Assembly: GCA_035626515.1 (NCBI GenBank)
Contig: DASPNM010000019.1
Span: 356,447 to 420,446 of the forward strand
Direction: 5' to 3'
DNA length: 64,000 nucleotides
DNA from: DASPNM01 sp035626515
Lineage (GTDB): Bacteria; Bacteroidota; Bacteroidia; Chitinophagales; Chitinophagaceae
A program made the position numbers and the translations under genes. The notes beneath the pieces were generated by a model. The model did no database searches. It was given only the letters and a program-made list of their open reading frames with translations, and was not told the DNA's origin. Below, in pieces: positions 45,624-54,647 of the stretch (the first letter of the stretch is position 1; each line of letters opens with the position of its first letter).

Positions 45624-46829
45624 ATGCTGATCAAAAGAAAAGAATTCATCCAGGTGGGCTCGCTGGCAACCGCCACGTTGCTGCTGCCGAAATTTTTAAA
45701 AGCTTTCGAGCGCCGCGACGTTCCCCTGGTTCCACCCGGAAACCGCGTGGTAGTGATCCTGCAGCTCAGTGGTGGAAATGACGGTCTGAACACCGTGATT
45801 CCCGTCCGCAATGATGTTTACTATCGTTCCCGCCCGCGGGTGGGCATTGACAAATCGAAGGCACTTGCCATTACTGATGACGCCGGGCTCCACCCCGCCC
45901 TTACTGCCTTTAAAGGCTTTTACGATGAAGGGAACCTGGGCATCATCAACAGCGTGGGTTATCCCAATCCAGACCGGTCGCATTTCCGCAGTATGGATAT
46001 CTGGCATACGGCGAGCGAAAGCAGCGAATACTGGACAAACGGATGGCTCGGTCGTTACCTCGACGCCCAATGCCGGGGCTGCGACCGGCCTACGCATGCA
46101 ATTGAGATCGACGATGTGCTGAGCCTTGCGCTGAAGGGGCAGGAAATGAAAGGCATCGCGGTCAAGGATCCGCGCCGGCTTTACGGCACGGCCAATGAGA
46201 AATTTTTCCGGGAGGTATTAAAGCAGCGCAGGGACGAACCAGGAGAACAACCGGTGGATTATCTGTACAAGACAATGGCGGAAACGCTTTCCTCCGCTGA
46301 TTATATTTTCCAGCAAAGCCGACTTCATCCGAGCAAGGCCGACTATCCTAAGACTGAGCTCGGAAGCAGCATGAAGACGATTGCTTCCCTGATTTTTTCC
46401 GATATCAATACCAAAGTGTATTATGTTTCGCTGGGCAGCTTCGACACGCATATCAACCAGCAGATCCAGCAGCAGAATCTGTTCACGCAGATGAACGACG
46501 CCATCGCCGCGTTTGTGAAGGATCTCAAGGCGAACAACCGGTTCGATGACGTGCTGCTGTTCACGTTTTCCGAATTCGGCCGGCGCGTTTCGCAGAACGC
46601 CAGCGGTGGTACCGATCACGGCACCGCGAACAATATGTTCCTGGTAAGCGGCGCGCTGAAGCAAAAGGGGCTAATCAATCCGCTGCCGGATCTGACCGAT
46701 CTTGAGGAGGGCGACCTGAAACACAAAATAGACTTCAAGAACGTGTACGCGACCGTGCTGCGCAACTGGCTGCAGGCCGACGATGTCGCCATTCTCCGGA
46801 AAAAATACGAGCCGCTTTCCTTCTGCTGA
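45624..46829 (+). CDS. DUF1501-family protein
   Basis: 401 residues. It begins LIKRKEFIQVGSLATATLLLPKFLKA, a Tat-like leader with basic residues but no strict twin arginine. It then carries the alkaline-phosphatase-superfamily-like features of DUF1501: VVILQLSGGNDGLNTVIP, DRSHFRSMDIWHTAS, LGSFDTHINQ, LLFTFSEFGRRVSQNASGGTDHGTANNMFLV. The metal-type residues D, H and the TDHG segment suggest a hydrolase of the sulfatase/phosphatase fold; the substrate is unknown. It is coupled with DUF1800. Its stop directly abuts the stop of the convergent OPT gene. Confidence 0.93.
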   Translation: MLIKRKEFIQVGSLATATLLLPKFLKAFERRDVPLVPPGNRVVVILQLSGGNDGLNTVIPVRNDVYYRSRPRVGIDKSKALAITDDAGLHPALTAFKGFYDEGNLGIINSVGYPNPDRSHFRSMDIWHTASESSEYWTNGWLGRYLDAQCRGCDRPTHAIEIDDVLSLALKGQEMKGIAVKDPRRLYGTANEKFFREVLKQRRDEPGEQPVDYLYKTMAETLSSADYIFQQSRLHPSKADYPKTELGSSMKTIASLIFSDINTKVYYVSLGSFDTHINQQIQQQNLFTQMNDAIAAFVKDLKANNRFDDVLLFTFSEFGRRVSQNASGGTDHGTANNMFLVSGALKQKGLINPLPDLTDLEEGDLKHKIDFKNVYATVLRNWLQADDVAILRKKYEPLSFC

Positions 46830-48902
46830 TCAGATTTTTTTCCGCCTGCTGATCGCGATGCGGTAGAGCACGAATGCCATGAGCGCAAAGAAAATTACAC
46901 CCAGCCATTTATATCCTTCAGCTCCCAGGGCGCCCGTCATGGCATGTTCTGCGCTTGCGCCTGCCAATGCCTCGCTCGTTTGTGTGCCCGGTACCGAAAG
47001 GAAAGCTATGATAACCCCCATAAGTGCACCGCCCGCCACCAGTCCGGTGGCAAAAAGATTCCCTTTACCAAGGTCCTCTTCCTCGGGCGTTAGGGTAACT
47101 CCTTTCCGTTTATTTCTCCATTCCACGATGCCGCGCACTGCGCCGCCAAGAAAGATGGGCAATGTTGTGGAGAGGGGTAGATAGGTTCCTACTGCGAACG
47201 AAAGCGAACGAATACCGCAAAGCTCCATCACAATCGCGATGAAAACACCGACGAGCACAATCTGCCAGTCGAGATCCTTTCCAAGAATGCCGTTAATCAA
47301 AGTGGCCATCAACGTGCCTTGTGGCGCCGGGTATTCATCTGTCCCGATGGCGTGGTTGATGCCCTGCGCGGTCATTTCAGCAGTCGGGCGATCCAAAATG
47401 CTTATTGTTGCTCCAATGGCGAAAGCCGAAACGATGGCTCCTACAAATAGCGCCAATTGCTGATTTCTCGGCGTAGCCCCGACTAAATATCCCGTTTTCA
47501 AGTCTTGTGACGTGGCACCCGCGTTGGCAGCAGCTATGCAGATCATTCCTCCTACCACGAGCGCCATCGGTTCATACACATGACCGGTCCAGTTCACGGC
47601 GATAAACACCAGGCAGGTTCCCATTAAGGTGGCAATGGTCATCCCGCTGATCGGATTATTCGAGGAGCCGATCAGTCCCACGATCCGGGACGAAACAGTG
47701 ACGAAAAACGCACCAAAAACAATTATCAGCAGGCCAAGCAAGAGTTTGCTTCCAACAGACTGGCCCGGGATGAATCTGTCGGGCAGGAAAGCGATAATAA
47801 GTACCAACAAGAGGCTGCCGATGCCGACAACTTTAATGGATAAATCCCGCTCGGTTCTCGGCACTCGTTGTTCATGGACTCCCTCTACACCGCTCTTCTT
47901 CACCGACCCGATGCTGCTCTTGAAAGAGGACACAATCGTGGGGATTGTCTTAATCAGCGTAATGAACCCGCCGGCTGCCACGGCGCCAGCACCAATCTGA
48001 CGGATGTAGGCCCGGTAAATTGCCGTCGACCAGTCGGCAAAGCTATGGGTTGCGGGATCCCAGCCCCCGGGCCCCCCGGCCGTGGCGACATCCTTCAGGT
48101 ATCCGAGTTTTGCAAGTTGTGTGGCAATTACATCGGGGCTGATCAATGACGCTAAGAGCGGAATGAATACAAGCCACGCAAGCACCCCGCCGGCGACCAG
48201 AACCCCTGCTATTCGTGGACCGATGATATAACCCACGCCCAGGTACTCAGGAGTGATTTCACCACTAACCCTTGCCGAAGGGAATATCTTATTGGTTTGT
48301 TTCGTGAAGAATGCCGGCACTTCGGCAATTACATGGAAACCTCTTTGCAAAATGGCATAGCCGGTAGCCACAACAACGCCCCAGATAGCGGTCATCGCGA
48401 GTTCGCCCCCCTTGACGCCAGCTTTTAGAACCGACGCGCAAGCCGTGCCTTCGGGATAGGGAAGAACGCCGTGTTCTTTTACAATCAGCGATCTTCTCAA
48501 AGGGATCATCATTAATGTGCCGAGTATGCCGCCGATGATCGCGAGTATCAGGATGGTGAAATAATTGAAGAATTTGGCGCTGCTTTCCTCGCCCAGGAAC
48601 AGGAATCCCGGCAGCGTAAATACAACTCCGGCAGCGATACTTTCGCCCGCACTCCCTGTGGTCTGGATGATGTTGTTCTCAAGGATCGTTGTTCTCAAAA
48701 ACAGTTTACCCAGTAAGATCGATATGACAGCAATGGGAATTGATGCCGATACGGTGAGTCCTGCTTTCAGTGCAAGAAAAACCGTGGAAGCTCCAAAAAT
48801 GATCCCAAAAGCCGCTCCCGTAAGAATGGATTTGATGGTAAATTCCGCCATCTTTTCCTCAGGTCCGACAAACGGCCTGAAACGGATGGGTTGGTCTGCC
48901 AT
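46830..48902 (-). CDS. OPT-family oligopeptide transporter
   Basis: 690 residues from ATG 48902 (MADQPIRFRPFVG). The open frame continues 31 codons upstream, but that part (AYSLLITDHSLLITHPLT) is translated heptanucleotide repeat and should not be counted. About 14-16 transmembrane helices and the OPT signatures are seen: GAAFGIIFGASTVFLALKAGL, NNIIQTTGSAGESIAAGVVFTLPGF (quoted in two parts here), PYPEGTACASVLKAG, and SQDLKTGYLVGATPRNQQ. It imports peptides or siderophore-like metal chelates with protons. It belongs to a block with two POT peptide transporters on the same strand. Any promoter must lie within or near the repeat array that begins 18 bases upstream. Confidence 0.95.
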   Translation of the reverse strand: MADQPIRFRPFVGPEEKMAEFTIKSILTGAAFGIIFGASTVFLALKAGLTVSASIPIAVISILLGKLFLRTTILENNIIQTTGSAGESIAAGVVFTLPGFLFLGEESSAKFFNYFTILILAIIGGILGTLMMIPLRRSLIVKEHGVLPYPEGTACASVLKAGVKGGELAMTAIWGVVVATGYAILQRGFHVIAEVPAFFTKQTNKIFPSARVSGEITPEYLGVGYIIGPRIAGVLVAGGVLAWLVFIPLLASLISPDVIATQLAKLGYLKDVATAGGPGGWDPATHSFADWSTAIYRAYIRQIGAGAVAAGGFITLIKTIPTIVSSFKSSIGSVKKSGVEGVHEQRVPRTERDLSIKVVGIGSLLLVLIIAFLPDRFIPGQSVGSKLLLGLLIIVFGAFFVTVSSRIVGLIGSSNNPISGMTIATLMGTCLVFIAVNWTGHVYEPMALVVGGMICIAAANAGATSQDLKTGYLVGATPRNQQLALFVGAIVSAFAIGATISILDRPTAEMTAQGINHAIGTDEYPAPQGTLMATLINGILGKDLDWQIVLVGVFIAIVMELCGIRSLSFAVGTYLPLSTTLPIFLGGAVRGIVEWRNKRKGVTLTPEEEDLGKGNLFATGLVAGGALMGVIIAFLSVPGTQTSEALAGASAEHAMTGALGAEGYKWLGVIFFALMAFVLYRIAISRRKKI

Positions 48903-48919
48903 GCGTGTTGGTTTTGACG

Positions 48920-48988
48920 ATGAGTGAGCGGTGAGGGGATGAGTGATGAGTAATGAGTGATCAGTAATCAGTAAGGAGTAAGCAGTGA
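48920..48988 (+). repeat. Heptanucleotide repeat array, block 1
   Basis: About ten units of a 7-bp repeat with consensus ATGAGTR (ATGAGTG, ATGAGTA, ATCAGTA, AGGAGTA, AGCAGTG), in phase apart from one 5-base unit at 48934-48938. It begins 18 bases upstream of the OPT start codon. Confidence 0.92.
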
Positions 48989-49071
48989 ATGCCACTCCTG
49001 TTGAACTCCTCGCTCATATTTCTTCAGGACCCCGTCCTCGCCGGCACTAATCGGAGATAAATATAAGAGAA

Positions 49072-49113
49072 ATGAGTGATGAATGATGAGTAATGAGTAA
49101 TGAGTAGTGAGTG
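49072..49113 (+). repeat. Heptanucleotide repeat array, block 2
   Basis: Six in-phase units (ATGAGTG, ATGAATG, three ATGAGTA, GTGAGTG). Same orientation as block 1; the 83 bases between them read GVLKKYERGVQQEWHS on the minus strand, possibly part of a dispersed repeat. The rest of the 350-base gap 48903-49253 has no gene. Confidence 0.92.
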
Positions 49114-49253
49114 TGGGCACCCTTCTATTGGCTCTTGTCATCCATAATGTTGCCGGTTCGCGGGTTAAAACTCCGGGGCTCGGCAGGAAAAACCGCTTTT
49201 TCACAGGTTAATTGCACTCCCCCAGTCGTTCGTTGCCGGCCGATTTGGCAATC

Positions 49254-49622
49254 ATGTTCCTTCATCTCGCCCATACAACAACAGATGTATTCCGGGAGTC
49301 CAAAAAATTCGTTCTTGAGTGTTATCGGATTACCAGGGATTTCCCCGCTGAAGAAAAATACGCGATGGTGCAACAAATAAGGAGGGCGGCTATGTCGGTC
49401 CATCTCAATATTGCCGAGGGCTGCTCGAAAAGATCGGGAAATGAAAGGAAGCGATTCTATGAGATCGCCCGGGGGTCGCTGATCGAAGCAGACGCGGCCC
49501 TCGATCTCGTTCTGGAACTCAAATATAAAACTGACGAGGAACTGCAGCAGGTCGGCAGCCACCTGGTGAGCATATTCAGGCAATTGTCCGGACTGATCGG
49601 AAAATGGGCACCCCCGCAATGA
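49254..49622 (+). CDS. Four-helix-bundle protein (23S rRNA-intervening-sequence / Avd-like family)
   Basis: 122 residues from ATG 49254; an in-frame TTG at 49212 would add 14 residues without homology. Family residues: a helix with DVFRESKKFVLECYRIT, then FPAEEKYAMVQQIRRAAMSV, H-L-N-I-AEGCSKRSG (the conserved N-I-A-E-G turn), FYEIARGSLIEADAALDLVLELKY, and a last helix LVSIFRQLSGLIGK. This is the TIGR02436 family, found in intervening sequences of 23S rRNA genes and related to the Avd accessory protein of diversity-generating retroelements. Function outside those settings is unknown. Inverted arrays of a 7-bp repeat lie on both sides, and the gene is oriented opposite to the transporters on either side. 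Confidence 0.9.
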   Translation: MFLHLAHTTTDVFRESKKFVLECYRITRDFPAEEKYAMVQQIRRAAMSVHLNIAEGCSKRSGNERKRFYEIARGSLIEADAALDLVLELKYKTDEELQQVGSHLVSIFRQLSGLIGKWAPPQ

Positions 49623-49643
49623 TCGCAAGCTGTCACACACTTG

Positions 49644-49691
49644 CTCACACTCCTCACTCATCACTCCTCACTCATCATTCATCATTCATCA
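49644..49691 (-). repeat. Heptanucleotide repeat array, block 3 (inverted)
   Basis: About six units of the same 7-bp repeat read on the minus strand (ATGAATG, ATGAATG, ATGAGTG, AGGAGTG, ATGAGTG, AGGAGTG). It is inverted relative to blocks 1 and 2. Its first bases on the minus strand are the TGA stop codon (49689-49691) of the POT gene. Confidence 0.9.
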
Positions 49692-51335
49692 CCTAACTCC
49701 CTTCTCCTTCATCACCCGATGCAGCCACCGCAGCATCAGGAAGCAGGCGAGGGCCGCGAGCATGAGGAGGGCGAAATTCAGGAAGAAGAAATTCGCTTTG
49801 TTGTTGTACTGGTCCCACATGCTGGCGAGCACGCCCGACAATTTATTTCCCAGGGAAGTGGAAAGAAACCAGCCCCCCATCATCAGGGATGTGATCCGCA
49901 CCGGGCTGAGCTTGGAAACTATTGAAAGGCCCATCGGGCTGAGCAGCAGCTCCCCAATGGTGATCACTCCGTAGCTGGCGATTAGCCAGAGGACGCTCGC
50001 CTTCTGCCCCCCGTGATTGGTTGCATATACCGCTCCCACCATCACGAGCGCCGACAGCGCCGAAATGAATAACCCAAAAGCAATCTTCGTTGCCGTGGAT
50101 GGCTCCTTTCCCCTTCGGCCGAGCCAGGAAAAAAAGGCTACCACGAGCGGCGTCAGCAGTATCACCCATCCCGGATTGATGGATTGACTGAGATTCGTCG
50201 CCCACAGACTCACCGACCCTCCCTCCGGCGGCTTTTTGTCTTCCGGAAGATTCTTGAAATAAGGGTGGTAGTTGACCTCTTTACTTACCAGCCCATTTTC
50301 TTTCTGCAGCCGGAACTGGTCGTCGTACACGGGTACGGTGTCCTTCTTGTAAGGAAGGCTTTGGGCGAATTTCAGTTTTTCGAAAACTTTTTGTGCTATT
50401 CCCGTCACTTCCCTGTTCGTGTAGCGGTCGGCCCAGGTGTTCAGCGCCGAGCCGTTCTGCTTGAACACAGCCCAGAAAAGGATCACCACTGCGAATATGG
50501 CCAGCAGCGCGGCGATGGGACGCTTTTCATCTCTACCGGCCCGGAAGTAAAGCGTGGTATAGAAATAAACGACGGGGATACAGGCAAAGAGGAAAGCATC
50601 TGTAGACGGAGATCCTACCAACGGTCCGCCGAACAGACGCGACGGCACTACCCAGCCGATGATCCCCGCTACGATGGAAGGGACAAGGATGAGCATCAGG
50701 ATGCGCATCATAGACATGTCGCCCTGCTGAACGCCTTTCTTTACATCGTAGGCCTTATAGTGCCGCGTTCCGGCAAGAAAAATGATGACGCCGAGAAACA
50801 TTCCCACTCCTGCGGCGATGAAAGCGGCTCCCCAGCCGTAAATGATGTACAGCGCGGCGCCAAAGAAGTTGCAGATGAAGGCGCCGATGTTGATCCCCAT
50901 GTAAAAAATATTGTAACCGATGTCTTTCTTGTCGCGGTATTCGGGCGTGGTATATACATTTCCGAGCAGGGTGGAGATGTTGGGCTTGAAAAAACCGTTT
51001 CCGAAAATTACAAGCGTCATTGCCGCATAAAGCGCTGCGAGGCTGTGCACCGACATCAGGATATAGCCTGCGCCCATCATCAGCCCACCCATGATGATCG
51101 ACCTCCGGTACCCGAGGTAGCGGTCGGCCAGGAGTCCTCCCAAAAAGGGCGTCAAAAATACCAGTGCGATGAAAGTGCCGTAGAGGTCGGCGGATTCGGA
51201 TTCGGTCATCGCGAATCCTTTCTCCACGTCTTTGAGGTAAAGCGTAAAGATGCCGATCATCAGGTAGTAGCCAAACCGCTCCCACATCTCGGAAAAGAAG
51301 AGAAAGGGCAGGGCTTTCGGGTGTTTATTCCACAT
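49689..51335 (-). CDS. Proton-dependent oligopeptide transporter (POT/PTR family), copy 1
   Basis: 548 residues, MFS fold with 14 predicted helices. The POT signatures are intact: the proton-site motif EMWERFGYY near residue 16, FLGGLLADRYLGYRRSI, FGNGFFKPNISTLLGNVY and FYMGINIGAFICNFFGAAL. It should import di- and tripeptides with protons. It carries an extra periplasmic or linker segment around residues 300-375, typical of Bacteroidota POTs. The stop codon is formed by the first bases of repeat block 3. It lies 71 bases downstream of a paralogue on the same strand. Confidence 0.96.
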   Translation of the reverse strand: MWNKHPKALPFLFFSEMWERFGYYLMIGIFTLYLKDVEKGFAMTESESADLYGTFIALVFLTPFLGGLLADRYLGYRRSIIMGGLMMGAGYILMSVHSLAALYAAMTLVIFGNGFFKPNISTLLGNVYTTPEYRDKKDIGYNIFYMGINIGAFICNFFGAALYIIYGWGAAFIAAGVGMFLGVIIFLAGTRHYKAYDVKKGVQQGDMSMMRILMLILVPSIVAGIIGWVVPSRLFGGPLVGSPSTDAFLFACIPVVYFYTTLYFRAGRDEKRPIAALLAIFAVVILFWAVFKQNGSALNTWADRYTNREVTGIAQKVFEKLKFAQSLPYKKDTVPVYDDQFRLQKENGLVSKEVNYHPYFKNLPEDKKPPEGGSVSLWATNLSQSINPGWVILLTPLVVAFFSWLGRRGKEPSTATKIAFGLFISALSALVMVGAVYATNHGGQKASVLWLIASYGVITIGELLLSPMGLSIVSKLSPVRITSLMMGGWFLSTSLGNKLSGVLASMWDQYNNKANFFFLNFALLMLAALACFLMLRWLHRVMKEKGVR

Positions 51336-51406
51336 TGGGTTCGTTTTCGAAGAAATATAAGTGATTCACGCGCTGAAAAAAATCTAAAAGAGGATCGCCG
51401 CGGTGC

Positions 51407-53185
51407 TTATTCCGACCCGGTTCTTTCGCGAACAATTTGGTTCAATGACTTGATTCTGGCATAAATCAGGATCCCTCCGATAAAGGCGGCGATCACCAGG
51501 ATCAGGAAAAATATTTTCTTGTCCGTGAAATCATCCCAGAATCCCGTCATTACACCGGCAACCTTGCCTCCGATCGAAGTGGCCAGGAACCAGCCTCCCA
51601 TCATCAGCGCGGTAAGCCGCGCCGGGGACAATTTCGACACAAAGGAAAGTCCTATCGGGCTGAGCAGGATCTCGCTGATGGTAAAGATGAAATACGTCAG
51701 CCAAAGCCAGATAGCCGAAGCCTTATGCGTGTAAATAGAAGGCACCGACATGATCGCGAATACCATTACCAGGGCCGAGAGTCCGGCAATGAACATTGCC
51801 ATGCCGAACTTGGACGCGGTAGTCGGTTCTTTTCTCCTTTTTCTTAACCAGGCGAACAGCGGCACAAAGACCAGCGTGAGCAATACGATGAATAGTGGAT
51901 TGATAGACTGGAAGAGTTCGGTATTGGTCAGCTTCACCTCCTTCCCGTTGGGCCATTCTGCACGCGGCACGTTGACGAAGTACGGATCGGGCCCCATCAC
52001 CTTAATGATCCGGCTCCCGGTGTCAACCAAATTTCCCGCTCTGGTAATTCCAAAAGTCAGCGTGTCGTACGTTTTTTTCTCACCATCGTATCTATAATAG
52101 GGTTCCAGTTTCACGATTGACGAGGTATCCTTTACTTCGCGCATGTATTCGTCCACCCTGTTCACCAGACGGGGAGTATCTGTTACCTTTTGCATCGGGA
52201 AGATCGCACCTGTAATTTTTGCAGTAGTTGGGGATGCCGCACGGTCGGTGTGCTTTTCCGCCCACAGAGTCAGGCCTGTGGAATTCTGGTTATAAATGGT
52301 CCAAAAGGCGATGGCAATTGCAAAAATGAATAACAGCGCCCCGATTGCCCGTTTGTCGGAACCTTTTGCCTTAACCCACAGCGAAACATAAAATGCAATA
52401 ATTGGAAGGCAGGCGAAGATGAAGGCATCGTTGGCGCGGGTACCCATTAATGGGGCTTCGAAAAGCGCGGTGGGAACAAACCAACCGATCACTGCCGCGA
52501 TGATCGCAGGCAGAAAGACATATCCGAATATCTGCCCGATAGACATGTCTTCCGGCTGTACCGGTTTTTTCACGTCCGCTTCGCGAATGTCCCGGTTCTT
52601 AAGCGCGGTCGCAAGTATGATCAGTCCAATGATCAGGCCCACACCGGCGGCTGCAAAAGCATAGCCCCATCCGTACTGGTTGCGCAGCCAGGCGGCGACG
52701 AAATTGCAAACGAAGGCGCCGATGTTAATGCCCATGTAGAAAATGTTATAAGCATTATCCTTAAGCGGACGGAGATCTTCCCGATTATAGATATTACCCA
52801 GAAGGGTGGAGATGTTGGGCTTGAAAAATCCGTTCCCTACAATGATCATCCCGAGCGCAATGAACATTGCCGTATTACCCGGAATAGCCAGGCAGAGATA
52901 TCCTGCTGCCATGAGGCTGCCTCCGATGAAAATGGATTTGATGTATCCGAGGTAACGATCCGCAAGAAGCCCTCCGATGAATGGAGTGAGATATACCAGC
53001 GCTATGAAGCTCCCGACAATGTCAGCGCCGACGCGCTCGTCGAATCCTTTACCTCCCGTCTTCGTGTCGATCATGTAGAGCAGCAGGATGCCTACCATGA
53101 GGTAGTAAGCGAAACGCTCCCACATTTCGGTGAAGAACAGAACGAATAGAGCCTTGGGGTGCCTGCCGGTTCTTATAGCGTCCAT
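51407..53185 (-). CDS. Proton-dependent oligopeptide transporter (POT/PTR family), copy 2
   Basis: 592 residues with the same architecture: EMWERFAYY, FIGGLLADRYLGYIKSI, VGNGFFKPNISTLLGNIY, FYMGINIGAFVCNF, and the C-terminal LSPIGLSFVSKLSPARLTALMMGGWF. It is longer than copy 1 mainly because the middle insert (about residues 305-400) is larger. It is probably the upstream gene of a dicistronic unit, with a 124-base divergent gap to purD. Tandem POT genes with different inserts suggest different peptide preferences. Confidence 0.96.
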   Translation of the reverse strand: MDAIRTGRHPKALFVLFFTEMWERFAYYLMVGILLLYMIDTKTGGKGFDERVGADIVGSFIALVYLTPFIGGLLADRYLGYIKSIFIGGSLMAAGYLCLAIPGNTAMFIALGMIIVGNGFFKPNISTLLGNIYNREDLRPLKDNAYNIFYMGINIGAFVCNFVAAWLRNQYGWGYAFAAAGVGLIIGLIILATALKNRDIREADVKKPVQPEDMSIGQIFGYVFLPAIIAAVIGWFVPTALFEAPLMGTRANDAFIFACLPIIAFYVSLWVKAKGSDKRAIGALLFIFAIAIAFWTIYNQNSTGLTLWAEKHTDRAASPTTAKITGAIFPMQKVTDTPRLVNRVDEYMREVKDTSSIVKLEPYYRYDGEKKTYDTLTFGITRAGNLVDTGSRIIKVMGPDPYFVNVPRAEWPNGKEVKLTNTELFQSINPLFIVLLTLVFVPLFAWLRKRRKEPTTASKFGMAMFIAGLSALVMVFAIMSVPSIYTHKASAIWLWLTYFIFTISEILLSPIGLSFVSKLSPARLTALMMGGWFLATSIGGKVAGVMTGFWDDFTDKKIFFLILVIAAFIGGILIYARIKSLNQIVRERTGSE

Positions 53186-53309
53186 ACAGTAGTGTTTTTG
53201 TTTGGAATGCTTGTCAACGTAAGCACCTAAAATAGGGAAATTTGAGCAGCCCGGATTTTATTTCAGCCTATCTTTAGCCGACGCACGACGAACTGCAACC
53301 AAAGAACTC

Positions 53310-54617
53310 ATGCGAATCCTTTTGCTCGGCTCGGGTGGGCGCGAACACGCCCTGGCCTGGAAACTAAATCAGAGCGTTTGGACAAATCCACTTTACATCG
53401 CTCCGGGCAACCCCGGCACCGCCGAATGTGGCATCAACGTGCCGCTTGACCTGAAAGATTTCGATGCCATTGCCACATTTTGTATCAGCGAAGGAATTGA
53501 AATGCTCGTGGTAGGCCCGGAAGAGCCGCTGGTGAACGGACTTTACGACCATTTCAAAGCAGATCCGAAGCTCAGGGACATTTATTTTATCGGCCCTTCG
53601 CGGGCGGGCGCCCAGCTGGAAGGCAGCAAGGCATTTGCAAAGGCTTTTATGAACCGGCACGGGATTCCAACCGCGGGGTACCAGGAATTTACCGCCGATA
53701 ATTTTGCCGCCGGTGTCCGCTATATCGAATCTCACTCGCTTCCTGTGGTGCTGAAGGCGGACGGGCTTGCGGCCGGCAAAGGTGTAATCATCTGCCAGAG
53801 TCACCTCGAGGCCGTAGCCGAGTTCGAGCTGATGCTGCAGCACTCCAAATTTGGAGAAGCGAGTCGTAAAGTGGTGGTGGAAGAATTTTTGAGCGGGATC
53901 GAGCTGAGCGTGTTCGTGATCACCGATGGAAAGAGTTACCTGCTGCTCCCCGAAGCGAAGGATTACAAGCGTGTTGGTGAAGGCGACACTGGTCTCAACA
54001 CCGGAGGCATGGGCGCTATCAGTCCTGTACCTTTTGCCACGCCCGCGTTCATGAAAAAAATTGAAGACCGCATTATCGGTCCGACCATCGCCGGGCTGCA
54101 CCAGGAAAACGTGGATTATGTCGGATTTCTATTTTTCGGATTGATCAGCGTGCAGGGCGAGCCATACGTTATAGAATACAACTGTCGGCTGGGCGACCCT
54201 GAAACGGAAGTCATTCTGCCGCGGCTGGAATCTGACCTCGTGGGACTTCTCATCGCCGCCACACAACAGGAATTGTTTCAAGCAACGGTGCGCGTCGACG
54301 AACGAGCGGCCGCCACGGTGGTGGCCGTAAGTAAAGGTTATCCGATGGGTTTCGAAAAAGGACTGGAGATCGCCGGACTGGAACAAAACTTCGGGAAACA
54401 GTCGCATGTATTTCACGCCGGCACACGCCGGGAAGACGACAGGGTAGTCACGAACGGGGGTCGTGTCCTTTGCGTGACCTCGCTCGCGCCCACCCTGCAG
54501 GAAGCTGTGCAAACCTCGCTCGATATTCTGGAGCAGGTAGACTACGAAAATAAATATTACCGTACCGATATTGGATATGAGTTCATCGACCGGCAGGGAA
54601 CCGCCGCGGCGGGCTGA
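53310..54617 (+). CDS. purD: Phosphoribosylamine--glycine ligase
   Basis: Second step of purine synthesis: joins glycine to phosphoribosylamine with ATP. 435 residues: N-terminal LLLGSGGREHALAWKL, central ATP-grasp with VVLKADGLAAGKGV and GLNTGGMGAISP, VIEYNCRLGDPETEVILPRL, and the C-terminal lid. Start ATG 53310. It is followed after 30 bases by the tryptophan dioxygenase gene on the same strand, a placement without obvious metabolic logic. Confidence 0.98.
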   Translation: MRILLLGSGGREHALAWKLNQSVWTNPLYIAPGNPGTAECGINVPLDLKDFDAIATFCISEGIEMLVVGPEEPLVNGLYDHFKADPKLRDIYFIGPSRAGAQLEGSKAFAKAFMNRHGIPTAGYQEFTADNFAAGVRYIESHSLPVVLKADGLAAGKGVIICQSHLEAVAEFELMLQHSKFGEASRKVVVEEFLSGIELSVFVITDGKSYLLLPEAKDYKRVGEGDTGLNTGGMGAISPVPFATPAFMKKIEDRIIGPTIAGLHQENVDYVGFLFFGLISVQGEPYVIEYNCRLGDPETEVILPRLESDLVGLLIAATQQELFQATVRVDERAAATVVAVSKGYPMGFEKGLEIAGLEQNFGKQSHVFHAGTRREDDRVVTNGGRVLCVTSLAPTLQEAVQTSLDILEQVDYENKYYRTDIGYEFIDRQGTAAAG

Positions 54618-54647
54618 TTCATTACCTTCGTCAAGCGCAGAACGGCT

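Noticed and set aside
48968..49204. 78-codon minus-strand frame through the heptamer arrays
   Set aside because: Most of it is translated ATGAGTR repeat (LLIIHHS-type peptide). Only the short part between blocks looks different and is reported separately.
48920..49691. CRISPR array
   Set aside because: Units are 7 bp and contiguous without spacers, and no cas gene is present.
50184..51464. 426-codon open frame antisense to POT copy 1
   Set aside because: Shadow of a conserved transporter, with no start context or family signature.
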